From assembly GCA_900315585.1 (NCBI GenBank), contig OMZP01000022.1:1-33701 (forward strand): a stretch of DNA of 33,701 nucleotides. Direction: 5' to 3'. Source of the stretch: an uncultured Eubacteriales bacterium. GTDB lineage: Bacteria; Bacillota; Clostridia; Christensenellales; Aristaeellaceae. The notes beneath the pieces are model-generated. The model searched no databases. It was not told the origin of the DNA and saw only the letters and a program-made list of their open reading frames with translations. Shown piece by piece: positions 22,209-29,900 of the stretch (the first letter of the stretch is position 1; the number at the start of each line of letters is the position of its first letter). The position numbers and the translations under genes are program-made.

Positions 22209-22937
22209 TTACTTGTTGTTCTCCAGCATGCTGTAGACGACGGCGGCCAGCGCGGCGCCCACCATCGGGCCCACGATGAAGATCCACAGCGAAGCCAGCG
22301 GCGCGAAATTGCCGCCGAAGGCCGCGAACAGGGCCGGGCCGACGGAGCGGGCCGGGTTCACGGAGGTGCCCGTCAGGCCGATGCCCAGGATGTGCACCAC
22401 CACCAGCGTCAGGCCGATCACCAGTCCCCCGAAGGAGCCGTGCTTCGCCTTCTTGCTGGTCACGCCCAGAATGGCCGTCACGAAGATGAAGGTCAGCACG
22501 ATCTCCACCACCAGACCGGCGAAGTGGTTGCCGTTCACGCCCGCCACGCCGTTGGCGCCGAAGCCGTTCAGCAGATGGGCCCCCTCAGCCGACAGGGTGC
22601 CGGTCATGTCGGTGACCTTGCCCAGCCCGAAGATGATCCACAGCACCGCGGAGCCGCAGACCGCGCCCACGCACTGGCTGATCACGTAGGCGACGAACTC
22701 GCTAAAGCTCATGCCGCCGGTGAGCATCACGCCCAGAGACACCGCCGGGTTGATGTGGCAGCCGGAGATGTTGCCGATGGAATAGGCCATGGCCACGATG
22801 GTCAGGCCGAAGGCCAGGGCCGTCAGGATGTAACCGCCGCCGTTGGCGGCGTCGCAGCCCACCAGCATGGCGGTGCCGCAGCCCAGAATCACCAGTACAG
22901 CCGTGCCGATGGCCTCGGCGATACACTTCTTGTTCAT
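22209..22937 (-). CDS. aqpZ: Aquaporin, AqpZ-like
   Basis: 242 residues with six helices and both half-helix motifs, HINPAVS (61-67) and SVNPARS (192-198). Alignment by eye with E. coli AqpZ keeps the aromatic/arginine filter: Phe43, His182 (in VVVHILGIGLTGTSVNPARS), Thr191 and Arg197. Those are the water-channel residues; glycerol facilitators have Gly in place of the His and Asp after the second NPAR. A water channel is therefore more likely than a glycerol facilitator. GGAGGG before the ATG, promoter at 22977-23005, terminator at 22168-22189: monocistronic. Confidence 0.92.
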   Translation of the reverse strand: MNKKCIAEAIGTAVLVILGCGTAMLVGCDAANGGGYILTALAFGLTIVAMAYSIGNISGCHINPAVSLGVMLTGGMSFSEFVAYVISQCVGAVCGSAVLWIIFGLGKVTDMTGTLSAEGAHLLNGFGANGVAGVNGNHFAGLVVEIVLTFIFVTAILGVTSKKAKHGSFGGLVIGLTLVVVHILGIGLTGTSVNPARSVGPALFAAFGGNFAPLASLWIFIVGPMVGAALAAVVYSMLENNK

Positions 22938-22976
22938 ACGATCTCCCTCCTTTTGTCAAACCTTTCAAGCATGAAA

Positions 22977-23005
22977 ATTATACCGCCCGCGCCGGGTGAT
23001 TACAA
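22977..23005 (-). promoter_or_regulatory. Sigma-A promoter for the aquaporin gene
   Basis: Minus strand TTGTAA (23000-23005), a 17-base spacer, TATAAT (22977-22982). Confidence 0.75.
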
Positions 23006-23062
23006 GCGATTGTCACAGTTGTTAATAGCTTAGTCAAAGCGGGGTCAAGATTGCAGGCACAC

Positions 23063-23131
23063 AGATTCTTCGCCTGCGCTCAGAATGACCGTTCGGCTCA
23101 TCGTTGCCATCCAGAGCGCAGCGAAGGATCT
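23063..23131. repeat. Family-3 palindromic repeat (GATCCTTCG type), copy 1
   Basis: AGATTCTTCGCCTGCGCTCA and an inverted GCGCAGCGAAGGATCT bound this 69 bp copy, with GAATGAC near the centre. Further copies at 26239-26306, 29748-29821 and 29901-29967. Confidence 0.7.
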
Positions 23132-23155
23132 TTCAGCTTCCATTGGTCCACAAAA

Positions 23156-23179
23156 AAAGAACCGCTTGCGCGGTTCTTT
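23156..23179 (-). terminator. Intrinsic terminator of the SH3b protein gene
   Basis: AAAGAACCGC (23156-23165) and GCGGTTCTTT (23170-23179), a 4-base loop, then a run of seven T on the minus strand: a textbook terminator eight bases after the stop codon. Confidence 0.92.
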
Positions 23180-23186
23180 AAAATCC

Positions 23187-23681
23187 CTATTTCGCCTTTT
23201 TCAGCGCGCTCTTCTTCACGAAGCCGCCGGTGCCGCCCAGGGTCTTGATGTAGGCCCAGTTGCCCTTCACCTGGTACACGATCACGTGCTGGCCCTTGGT
23301 GAGCGTGGTCTTCTTGCTGCTCCCGCTGGAGGCCTTCTTGTAGACCTTGGTGCGCTGGGTGGCGTAGTACACCTGGCTGGCATAGGCCGCGCCGTAGGAC
23401 TTCAAAAAGCCCTTGTACATGTAGCCCTTCACGCCGTGGTCGGTGCGGACATAGTAGAAGGAGCTCTTCTCCTTGCCCAGGTAGAACACCTTTGCGCCGT
23501 TCTTGACGCTGGTCACCACGTCGTAGGACGAGCCGGGGCCGCTGCGCACGCGCGCGCCGTCCACCGTCACCTGCATGATCTGCACCGTCTTCTTCGACGC
23601 CGCGGACGCGCTCAGGGGCGCGATCAACATGGACGCGACCAACAGGACGGACAACAGCATCACCAAAATTTTGCGCTTCAT
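23187..23681 (-). CDS. Secreted protein with two bacterial SH3 (SH3b) domains
   Basis: 164 residues. A Sec signal peptide (MKRKILVMLLSVLLVASML, cleaved near ASA-ASK) precedes two SH3b repeats: about 36-98, opening VDGARVRSGPGSSYDVVTSV, and about 104-160, with TKVYKKASSGSSKKTTL and NWAYIKTLGGTGGFVKKSAL. Such domains bind peptidoglycan or peptides. There is no catalytic domain, so this may target the wall or modulate a hydrolase; the SH3-NlpC/P60 protein at 30050-30994 has a related layout. The ribosome site (GAGGGG, ten bases off) is weak. Own promoter and terminator. Confidence 0.88.
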   Translation of the reverse strand: MKRKILVMLLSVLLVASMLIAPLSASAASKKTVQIMQVTVDGARVRSGPGSSYDVVTSVKNGAKVFYLGKEKSSFYYVRTDHGVKGYMYKGFLKSYGAAYASQVYYATQRTKVYKKASSGSSKKTTLTKGQHVIVYQVKGNWAYIKTLGGTGGFVKKSALKKAK

Positions 23682-23710
23682 AAGCGATCACCCCTCACAC
23701 TCATGGGTGC

Positions 23711-23739
23711 ATTTTAGCATATATCTTCGACAAAATCAA
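23711..23739 (-). promoter_or_regulatory. Sigma-A promoter for the SH3b protein gene
   Basis: Minus strand TTGATT (23734-23739), a 17-base spacer, TAAAAT (23711-23716). Confidence 0.7.
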
Positions 23740-23769
23740 GCCCAAAAACCACAATTTTGTCGAATTTCG

Positions 23770-24711
23770 TCAGTTAAAATATACCAGCTCTTCCTTGGGC
23801 GGTCCGGCGGGGGTCACCTTCTCCTCGATGAGGATAATGGCCTCGGTGTTGTGCAGGGGGCTGAAGCTCTTTTCGGCCTTCGCGTCCACGAACACCCAGT
23901 CGTTGGTCTTGGGGGCCTCGCCGCTGAACTGGCAGAGGAAGCCGATGCCGCCGATGTCCTCGGCGCAGCAGGTCATCACGTGGCGGCCGAACACATAGCA
24001 GTTCTTCGGCATGTCATCCATGCGGAAGGCGCGGCCTCGGGCGTGGATGCGCTTGCCGTCGTAGCGGTCCGGGTGCTCCAGCGCGTCCAGGTAGAAGGTG
24101 CCGAAGTCCTCGTCGCCGATCACCACCGGGTCGGCCTTCACGTCGTAGGGCAGGTCCTCGTCGGCCACGCCGTCGTCCGTGGTGCCGTCCAGGTTCTCAA
24201 AGAAGATGCGGGTCGAGCTGTTCAGGCCCTTCACCGCCCGCCGCCAGGGGCTCTTGCGGCTGCTTTCGTCGCAGCGGTTGAAGATCACCAGGTCGGCCTC
24301 CTTCAGGCCGTCCGCCATGTACTTGCGCATGTTCTTCAGGTACAGCTCGAAGGTCTGCGCGTCCACCAGGTCGATGATCTGGGCCAGGGCCCAGCTGTCC
24401 GGCTTCTCGGCGGCGTAGAGACTTTCCAGCAGCCAGGTGGCGTTGTATTCGATGATCACCCGCTCCGGCTGGTGCTCCCGGTTGATGCGCATCAGGCGCT
24501 TGCCGGCGATCTGCTTGACCTCCTCCAGGCTCACCAGGGTGGTGTTGGTCTGCCTGAGCATCTCGGGGTCGTATTCCTCTTCCCCCTCCTCGCAGCACAG
24601 CAGCAGCGTCTTCTCGCCCTCGCTGAACCCCTCGTCGGTCAGCATCTCGGTGATGAACTTCGTCTTGCCCGCGCCCAGAAAGCCGGTGACGATGTAGACT
24701 GGTACGTTCAT
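23770..24711 (-). CDS. COG0523/CobW-type GTPase with a DUF1980 (YcgQ)-like C-terminus
   Basis: 313 residues. The N-terminal G3E GTPase domain has the P-loop TGFLGAGKTKF (9-19) and NRCDES (145-150, in the position of the NKxD guanine motif). The GCxCC metal motif of the family is not present in standard form; LLLCCEEGEEEYD (37-47) occupies a similar site. The usual CobW C-terminal domain is missing. Instead residues about 200-310 hold GKRIHARGRAF, CYVFGRHVMTCCAEDIGGIG (238-257) and DWVFVDA, resembling the [FR]-x-[IV]-T-C-C-x-A-D segment of the TIGR03943/YcgQ family linked to metal export. So it may be a two-domain metal-handling protein (inference). The start at 24711 has AGGAG nine bases upstream. 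It follows the His-rich GTPase gene by 111 bases. Confidence 0.82.
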   Translation of the reverse strand: MNVPVYIVTGFLGAGKTKFITEMLTDEGFSEGEKTLLLCCEEGEEEYDPEMLRQTNTTLVSLEEVKQIAGKRLMRINREHQPERVIIEYNATWLLESLYAAEKPDSWALAQIIDLVDAQTFELYLKNMRKYMADGLKEADLVIFNRCDESSRKSPWRRAVKGLNSSTRIFFENLDGTTDDGVADEDLPYDVKADPVVIGDEDFGTFYLDALEHPDRYDGKRIHARGRAFRMDDMPKNCYVFGRHVMTCCAEDIGGIGFLCQFSGEAPKTNDWVFVDAKAEKSFSPLHNTEAIILIEEKVTPAGPPKEELVYFN

Positions 24712-24750
24712 GGCTATGATCTCCTGATTCATCAAATCTTCTATAGTGGA

Positions 24751-24821
24751 AAATGGAGAATGGAAAACGGACGGCCTTGCCCGCCATTCATACTCCATTG
24801 TCCATTGTCCACCGTTCATTC
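24751..24821. repeat. Imperfect inverted repeat between the two GTPase genes
   Basis: ATGGAGAATGGAAAACGG on one side and CCATTGTCCATTGTCC plus CCGTTCATTC on the other are rough inverted copies around GGACGGCCTTGCCCGCC. Similar ATGGACAATGG repeats are scattered in Firmicutes genomes. It would be transcribed between the two genes. Confidence 0.45.
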
Positions 24822-24822
24822 A

Positions 24823-25983
24823 TCAGATGCCAAACAGTTCCTTGATGGCGTCCTGATTGATCTTCACGCCGATGACGCACAGGCGGCCGGTGTAGTCGGC
24901 GGGGCCATAGCGGAAGTCGCTCTCACCGGGCACGTAGTCAAAGTGCAGCCACTTGCCGTCGTTCAGGGGCAGGATGCCCTTGGCCCGCAGGATCTGACCG
25001 AACTCCGCGCCGTTGCCGTCGTCCAGCTCCTCCAGGGCATTGCGGATCTCGGCCTCGTCGAAGTGCTTCGGAGTCTCCACGCCGATGTTGTCGAAGATCT
25101 CGTCGGCGTGATGGTGGCCGTGATGATCGTGGCCGCAGCCGCAGGAGCAGCCATGCTCGTGATCGTGATGGTGCTCGTGCTCGTCATGATCGTGGTCATC
25201 ATGATGCTCGTGGTCATCATGATCGTGGTCGTGATGATGCTCGTGCTCATCGTGGTCGTGATGATGCCCGTGCTCATCGTGGTCGTGATCGTGATGATGC
25301 TCGTGCTCATCGTGCTCGTGGTCGTGATGATGGTGCTCGTGATCGTGGTGATCCGGCTCCGGCAGGTCATCGATGGTCAGCAGGAAGGTGGGATGCTCGA
25401 TGGTCTCCAGCATCTTCGCGCTGTCCAGCTCGTCCCAGGGGGTGGTGATGATGCGGGCCTTGTCGTTGTGCTGGCGCAGCAGGGCTACGCACTTCTCGAT
25501 CTTCTCCTGGGTGGTCAGCTGGGTGCGGCTGAGGATGATGGTCTCGGCGCTCTCGATCTGGTCGATGAAGAACTCGCCGAAGTTGTGGGCGTACATGCGG
25601 CACTTGCCCACGTCCGCCACGGTGGCGCAGCCCGCCAGCTCGATTTCGTGGGTCTTGGCCACGTCGTCCACCACGCGGCGGATGTCGCTCAGCTTGCCCA
25701 CGCCGGAGGGCTCGATCAGGATGCGGTCCGGGTGGTAGGTGTCGATCAGCTGGCCCAGGGCCTCGGTGAAGTCGCCCACCAGGGTGCAGCAGATGCAGCC
25801 GCTGTTCAGCTCGGTGATCTGCACGCCGGTGTCCTTCATGAAGCCGCCGTCGATGCCCACTTCGCCGTATTCGTTCTCCAGCAGCACCACCTTCTCGCCC
25901 TCGAAGGCGCCGTCCAGCAGCTTCTTGATCAGCGTGGTCTTGCCCGCGCCCAGGAAACCGGAAATGATGTTAACCTTTGTCAT
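24823..25983 (-). CDS. COG0523/CobW-family GTPase with a His-rich metal-binding loop
   Basis: 386 residues. G3E GTPase of the metallochaperone family that loads or allocates zinc, cobalt or other metals. The P-loop is ISGFLGAGKTTLIKK (7-21); ELNSGCICCTLVGDF holds the GCICC metal motif (62-66); EPSGVGKL (91-98) is the switch region. A loop at 211-292 contains about 43 His with Asp/Glu and ends CSCGCGHDHHGHHH, a very large metal buffer. The C-terminal CobW_C domain (about 308-386) has FGQILRAKGILPL and WLHFDYVPGE. Family knowledge makes zinc the leading candidate, often under Zur; no sure Zur box was seen. AGGTGA lies before the ATG; a promoter is at 26078-26106. The encoding DNA at 25108-25353 is a degenerate tandem repeat. 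Confidence 0.92.
   Translation of the reverse strand: MTKVNIISGFLGAGKTTLIKKLLDGAFEGEKVVLLENEYGEVGIDGGFMKDTGVQITELNSGCICCTLVGDFTEALGQLIDTYHPDRILIEPSGVGKLSDIRRVVDDVAKTHEIELAGCATVADVGKCRMYAHNFGEFFIDQIESAETIILSRTQLTTQEKIEKCVALLRQHNDKARIITTPWDELDSAKMLETIEHPTFLLTIDDLPEPDHHDHEHHHHDHEHDEHEHHHDHDHDEHGHHHDHDEHEHHHDHDHDDHEHHDDHDHDEHEHHHDHEHGCSCGCGHDHHGHHHADEIFDNIGVETPKHFDEAEIRNALEELDDGNGAEFGQILRAKGILPLNDGKWLHFDYVPGESDFRYGPADYTGRLCVIGVKINQDAIKELFGI
25108..25353. repeat. Degenerate tandem repeat encoding the His/Asp/Glu loop
   Basis: Plus-strand units of the ATGATGCTCGTGCTCATCGT type repeat with many variants, keeping the reading frame and the His/Asp/Glu composition. Such tracts can change length by slippage. 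Confidence 0.75.
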
Positions 25984-26015
25984 TGTCTTTCACCTGTCCT
26001 ATGCTATGATATATC

Positions 26016-26031
26016 GCCGGAGGTCCGGCGG
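26016..26031. promoter_or_regulatory. Palindrome in the leader of the His-rich GTPase gene
   Basis: CGCCGGA and TCCGGCG flank GG, giving a 7 bp inverted repeat about 33 bases before the start codon and downstream of the promoter. It could be an operator or an mRNA hairpin; it does not look like a standard Zur box. Confidence 0.35.
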
Positions 26032-26077
26032 GGTTTGGAAGCGTTCGCCGCTTGCGCGGGCTTCTCAGCCATCCTTG

Positions 26078-26106
26078 ATGATACCCCTTTTAGATGAATT
26101 TGTCAT
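26078..26106 (-). promoter_or_regulatory. Probable promoter for the two GTPase genes
   Basis: Minus strand ATGACA (26101-26106), a 17-base spacer, TATCAT (26078-26083). One mismatch to consensus in each box. Leader of about 85-90 bases. Confidence 0.5.
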
Positions 26107-26238
26107 GCAAAACCGCGGGATTTCACCAAATAATAACATGGCCCGGCGGGGCATAAAGAATCCTCGCGGCGGAGCGCGGGACGGGACAAATCCCTTCGCA
26201 AATGAACCCCGTCCATGCTGCCCGCCAGTGAAACGCAC

Positions 26239-26306
26239 AGATCCTTCGCTGCGCTCAGGATGACAGGACTTCGATTCGTTGTCATCCTGAGCATAGCGAA
26301 GGATCT
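26239..26306. repeat. Family-3 palindromic repeat, copy 2
   Basis: AGATCCTTCG...CGAAGGATCT bound 68 bp, with the inner arms GCTCAGGATGACA and TGTCATCCTGAGC. The rest of the gap 25984-26372 holds the promoter and palindrome above; no gene is seen (a frame at 26103-26345 is repeat-derived). Confidence 0.8.
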
Positions 26307-26372
26307 GTACATCGCAGCGTTCAACCGCATTGCGTGGATTTCCACCGGCTTTTGTGAAGCGCCCTCATTCCC

Positions 26373-27224
26373 TCACGGCATGATGCCGCCCATGCCCGTG
26401 CCGTCGGCGTAGGCCAGCAGCTTCGGGAACAGGATCTGCAGCTCGCCCCGCAGGGTCTCCTGCTGCTCGGGCGTCATGTTCATCAGGTCCCACACCTCGC
26501 CGTATTCCGGAGTGATGTCGATGAACGTCATGGGCTCGAAGCTGAGGACCATCGTACCGGACAGGCGCATGCCCGTGCCGTTCTGGACGGCGGAGAGCTC
26601 GAACTGGCCGTCGTCGGGGTTGTAGTGGAAGCTCATCATGGCCTCCCCCTCCAGGCTCGTCACCTTGCCGCGCAGCTCGTCCAAAGCGGAATCCTGCTCG
26701 TCCTCGCCGTCGCCCGCGGCCAGGATGGCTTCTGCGGCGCGAATCAGCTGGGGCATGGGCAGCGGAGCCGACACCGAGCGCATGCCGTTGCCCTCGTCCC
26801 GGGTCAGGGCGTAGAGCACCACGTCCAGGTGGGAGCCCGCCACGGACAGCGCCGCGCTCAGCCCCTTGGCCATGTCCTCGCCGCTGTTGCCGGGCGTGGA
26901 AAAGTGATCCAGATCCAGGGCAAAGGTGGCGCTGAGGCCGCCCATGGAGAACAGCACGTCCTCTTCCACCAGCTGCACCACGGCGTCCACCGCCTGGCCA
27001 TAGTCGCTCTCGAACATGATCTGCAGGGTCGGCGCGTTCTCGGACAGGCCCAGGGCCAGCGTCAGGCTGGCATTGCCAAAGCGGGCGCTCCTGGCCCGAT
27101 CGCCGCTCACATAGGAAAGCGCCATGTCGCTGATCCGCACGATGCTGGCGTTGCCCTCCGCCAGGGCCGTCAGGCTCCCCGCCAGCACAAGCATCGCCAG
27201 CAGCAGCGCCACAATCTTCTTCAT
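26373..27224 (-). CDS. Secreted protein, paralogue of 27446-28783, function unknown
   Basis: 283 residues. MKKIVALLLAMLVLAGSLTA is a Sec signal peptide ending near ALA-EGN. The mature protein is strand-rich, with no Cys clusters or known motif. Its start (IVRISDMALSYVSGD..., then a LTLALGLSENAPTLQI strand and VVQLVEEDVLFSMGGL) parallels the start of the 445-residue neighbour (ILKLSDMQVSVSDGE, AQIAIGAADGIPTIEV, VIQIVDGKVVMNVEGM). Both also end with a helix opening MTPEQQETL or LTAEEQAAL. Fold and role are unknown. The start at 27224 is chosen for the signal peptide and for GGAGG nine bases upstream; its own promoter is at 27294-27323. Confidence 0.8.
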   Translation of the reverse strand: MKKIVALLLAMLVLAGSLTALAEGNASIVRISDMALSYVSGDRARSARFGNASLTLALGLSENAPTLQIMFESDYGQAVDAVVQLVEEDVLFSMGGLSATFALDLDHFSTPGNSGEDMAKGLSAALSVAGSHLDVVLYALTRDEGNGMRSVSAPLPMPQLIRAAEAILAAGDGEDEQDSALDELRGKVTSLEGEAMMSFHYNPDDGQFELSAVQNGTGMRLSGTMVLSFEPMTFIDITPEYGEVWDLMNMTPEQQETLRGELQILFPKLLAYADGTGMGGIMP

Positions 27225-27293
27225 ATCCTCCAACCTCCGCGCCGCGCATTCCCGCGGCCTGATGATCCGTACACTTCCAGAATATATGCGAGA

Positions 27294-27323
27294 ATTATAG
27301 CATTGCCCGCGTTTTATTGTCAA
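27294..27323 (-). promoter_or_regulatory. Sigma-A promoter for the 26373-27224 gene
   Basis: Minus strand TTGACA (27318-27323), an 18-base spacer, TATAAT (27294-27299). Confidence 0.78.
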
Positions 27324-27396
27324 CGCAGGCAACGGGAAAACAACGGGAATCGACGATATTTTAACCTTGCTAACCGTTTATACCGATTTCATAGAA

Positions 27397-27425
27397 AAGT
27401 GGGAGCCGCGCTGCGGCTCCCACTT
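27397..27425 (-). terminator. Intrinsic terminator of the 27446-28783 gene
   Basis: AAGTGGGAGCCGC and GCGGCTCCCACTT form a perfect 13 bp stem with a 3-base loop; TTCTATG follows on the minus strand. Confidence 0.85.
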
Positions 27426-27445
27426 GAAGTTGCTCCGTCCGTCGA

Positions 27446-28783
27446 TCAGGCGGCGGGCTGGGCGACGACGCTGCCGATGTACTGCATCAGCGGCGCCAGC
27501 GCGTTGTTCAGATCCGCGTTCAGGGCGGCCTGCTCCTCGGCGGTCAGGGCCTCGGAATTATAGGCGTTGGCAGCGTTCTCGATGCTGTTGAACTCAAACT
27601 CGTCGTTGGTCTCCCGCAGGTTCGCGCTGAACTGCACGGTCTGGCCGGAGAGGTTGTTCTGTGCGCTGACCGTCATGGAGCCTTCCTTGCTGCCGTCGGC
27701 GGCGGGATGCTCGTCGATGTGCATGCTGAAGGCGGACTGGCCGGCGAAATCCGCGGCCACGTCGCAGAACTGGGTGTCGCCCAAATCGCCGTAGTTCAGG
27801 GACGCGGCGATGGTCTGGCCGTTGCCGCCGATCTCCAGCGCCACGACCTGGCAGCCCTCGTGCGCCTCATCCGGCGACAGGGACAGGCTGAAGTTCACCT
27901 GACCCATCAGGTTGGCGGTGAGCGCCAGAACCGCTTCCTCCGGGCTGGAAGCCAGGTTGATCTCGGCGATGGTGTAGGACTGGCCCTCCTGATACAGCAG
28001 CAACTGCACGGTGTCGGCGTTCAGGGTGGAGGCGATGTACAGCCCGCCCGTGGGGGCATCGGCGGTCACGCCGCCCTCGACCGTATACAGGTCGATCAGC
28101 AGCTCGGCGGTCTCGCCATCGTCGCTGACCTTGCCCTCCAGGGCAAAGCCGCTGTTGTTCTGCACCATGGCGTTCACGGAGCTCAGGATCGGAGCCAGCG
28201 TACCGGCAGCCTCGGCGGGAACCATCATGGTCACCATGCTCAGCAGCTGCTTCACCAGCTCATAGGGAATGGTGAAGCTGGCGCTCTGGCCGTCGGTCTC
28301 GGGCTGGATGCCCAGCATGGGCAGGAAGCCGGTGATGCCCATCAGGTCGATCTTCGGGATCTCCACGCCCTGGAAGATGGGCAGCTTCGTGGCGGACAGC
28401 TGACCCATGTTGGCGAACACCTCGCCCAGGGCCTCGGTGGGGTCCCCGCCCAGCATGGCCAGGTTCTCCGTGGGGATGGCGGCGGCGATGGGCCGCTCCA
28501 TGCCCTCCACATTCATGACGACCTTGCCGTCCACGATCTGTATCACGCCGCAGAGCAGTTCCTGGCTGCCGTCGTCCGCGTCCACCTCGATGGTGGGGAT
28601 GCCGTCGGCCGCGCCGATGGCGATCTGGGCGTTCAGGTCTCCCAGATCGATCACCTGCTCCTGTTCGCCGTCGCTCACGGAAACCTGCATGTCGGAAAGT
28701 TTCAGAATGTTCGCGGTCTCGGCCAGCGCCGCGGATGCCAGAACCAGCATCAGCGCCAGCGTCAGTGCAAGCAGCTTCTTCAT
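27446..28783 (-). CDS. Large secreted protein, paralogue of 26373-27224, function unknown
   Basis: 445 residues. MKKLLALTLALMLVLASAALA is a Sec signal peptide. The mature protein is acidic, rich in beta strands and almost Cys-free (one near FCDVAADF). After the segment shared with the downstream paralogue it has a middle part absent there (about 125-300: IFQGVEIPKIDLMGITGFLP, SSVNAMVQNNSGFALEGKVS) and a strand-rich second half. The layout suggests repeated small beta domains exported to the cell surface. No enzyme motif, anchor or known family. GGAGG eight bases before the ATG. Its 5' end faces dapF across a 109 bp divergent gap. Confidence 0.8.
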   Translation of the reverse strand: MKKLLALTLALMLVLASAALAETANILKLSDMQVSVSDGEQEQVIDLGDLNAQIAIGAADGIPTIEVDADDGSQELLCGVIQIVDGKVVMNVEGMERPIAAAIPTENLAMLGGDPTEALGEVFANMGQLSATKLPIFQGVEIPKIDLMGITGFLPMLGIQPETDGQSASFTIPYELVKQLLSMVTMMVPAEAAGTLAPILSSVNAMVQNNSGFALEGKVSDDGETAELLIDLYTVEGGVTADAPTGGLYIASTLNADTVQLLLYQEGQSYTIAEINLASSPEEAVLALTANLMGQVNFSLSLSPDEAHEGCQVVALEIGGNGQTIAASLNYGDLGDTQFCDVAADFAGQSAFSMHIDEHPAADGSKEGSMTVSAQNNLSGQTVQFSANLRETNDEFEFNSIENAANAYNSEALTAEEQAALNADLNNALAPLMQYIGSVVAQPAA

Positions 28784-28824
28784 GTCGCATTCCTCCGTAT
28801 CTCGTCATTCTTTGCCGGCACCGC

Positions 28825-28853
28825 TTGCAATGCCTCCCGCCATCGGTTATAAT
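28825..28853 (+). promoter_or_regulatory. Sigma-A promoter for dapF
   Basis: TTGCAA (28825-28830), a 17-base spacer, TATAAT (28848-28853). Expected start near 28860, 33 bases before the TTG codon. Confidence 0.72.
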
Positions 28854-28892
28854 GGGCGCAAGCACCCCAACAGGGAAAGGGCGGCGACGGAA

Positions 28893-29720
28893 TTGCAATT
28901 CACCAAGATGCACGGCCTCGGTAATGATTTTATCATATTAAAGTGTTTTCGTCAACCGATAGATGCGCCGGACGCGCTGGCCCGGAAACTCTGCGACCGG
29001 CACTTCGGCGTGGGCGCGGACGGGCTGATCCTGGCCCTGCCCTCCTCCGTCGCCGACGCCCGGATGCGCATTTTCAACGCCGACGGCTCCGAGCCGGAGA
29101 TGTGCGGCAACGGCATCCGCTGCCTGGGCAAGTTCCTCTACGACGGCGGCCTCTGCCGAAAGCCAAAACTTGCCATCGAGACCCTGGCGGGCGTGCTGAC
29201 CCTCGAAGTTCGCGGGCAGGACGGCGTCTGCGAGGCCGTGACCGTGGACATGGGCGCGCCGGTATTCGACCCGAAGGCGATCCCCGTGGCCGCCGACAGC
29301 AACGACCTCGAGCTCGAGGTGGACGGCCGGAAGCTGCGCTTCTTCTGCGTGTCCATGGGCAATCCCCACGCCGTCACCTTCGACCTCTATCCCCCGGAGG
29401 CGGACTTCCGCCGCCTGGGCGCGCTGCTGGAGCGCCACAACGCCTTCCCCCGCCGTGCCAACATCGAATTCTGCCGCCTGAACGCCTCCGGCGGCGCGGA
29501 CGTTCAGGTGTGGGAGCGGGGCGCGGGACCCACCCTGGCCTGCGGCACCGGGGCCTGCGCCGTGCTGGCCGCCGGGGTCCGCCTCGGCCTGCTCCCCCGC
29601 CGCGCCGGGATCACCCTTCCCGGCGGCACGCTGGACATCCTCTGGGGCGACGACGGCCACCTGCACATGACCGGACCGGCAATTACCGTCTTTGACGGAA
29701 GCTACAAAGTTCAGAGTTAA
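28893..29720 (+). CDS. dapF: Diaminopimelate epimerase
   Basis: 275 residues, the usual length. Converts LL- to meso-diaminopimelate for lysine and for peptidoglycan cross-links. Both catalytic cysteines are present: Cys71 in NADGSEPEMCGNGIRC and Cys217 in LACGTGACA. MHGLGNDF (6-13), MGNPHAV (155-161) and RANIEFC are further signatures. The start is taken as TTG at 28893 because it keeps the conserved FTKMHGLGND; the first ATG in this stretch (28908) would cut it, and frames reaching further upstream run through the promoter at 28825-28853. GAAAGGG lies about 12 bases before TTG, so initiation may be weak. Monocistronic as far as seen. Confidence 0.94.
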   Translation: MQFTKMHGLGNDFIILKCFRQPIDAPDALARKLCDRHFGVGADGLILALPSSVADARMRIFNADGSEPEMCGNGIRCLGKFLYDGGLCRKPKLAIETLAGVLTLEVRGQDGVCEAVTVDMGAPVFDPKAIPVAADSNDLELEVDGRKLRFFCVSMGNPHAVTFDLYPPEADFRRLGALLERHNAFPRRANIEFCRLNASGGADVQVWERGAGPTLACGTGACAVLAAGVRLGLLPRRAGITLPGGTLDILWGDDGHLHMTGPAITVFDGSYKVQS

Positions 29721-29747
29721 TACTGTTCTCAAATAAGAAACAGAAAA

Positions 29748-29821
29748 GATCCTTCGACTCCGCTTTGCTCCGCTCAGGATGACCAATACAGCGGTGTCAT
29801 TCTGAGCGAAGCGAAGAATCT
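29748..29821. repeat. Family-3 palindromic repeat, copy 3
   Basis: AGATCCTTCG...CGAAGAATCT bound 74 bp, with GCTCAGGATGAC and GTCATTCTGAGC inside. Starts 28 bases after dapF and may serve as its terminator. Confidence 0.8.
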
Positions 29822-29900
29822 TCTATCTTTTAATTGAGAAAAGTATAAGAGATAAGAGTTTAGATTAATCGGCTCTCCAAGAAATCAAATATCGCAAAAC

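Noticed and set aside
25108..25353. Short repeats that might be a CRISPR array
   Set aside because: Units are contiguous, degenerate, in frame inside a GTPase gene, with no spacers and no cas genes.
23575..26097. An 840-residue open frame on the plus strand
   Set aside because: Antisense of the two GTPase genes; the valine/methionine-rich stretch is the reverse of the His codon repeat.
25984..26110. A Zur operator for the metal GTPase genes
   Set aside because: No inverted repeat resembling a Zur box was found; the only palindrome (26016-26031) is GC-rich and lies downstream of the promoter.
26103..26345. An 80-residue minus-strand frame
   Set aside because: Most of it is the family-3 palindrome, translated as SFAMLRMTTNRSPVILSAAK-type sequence common in repeat-derived frames.
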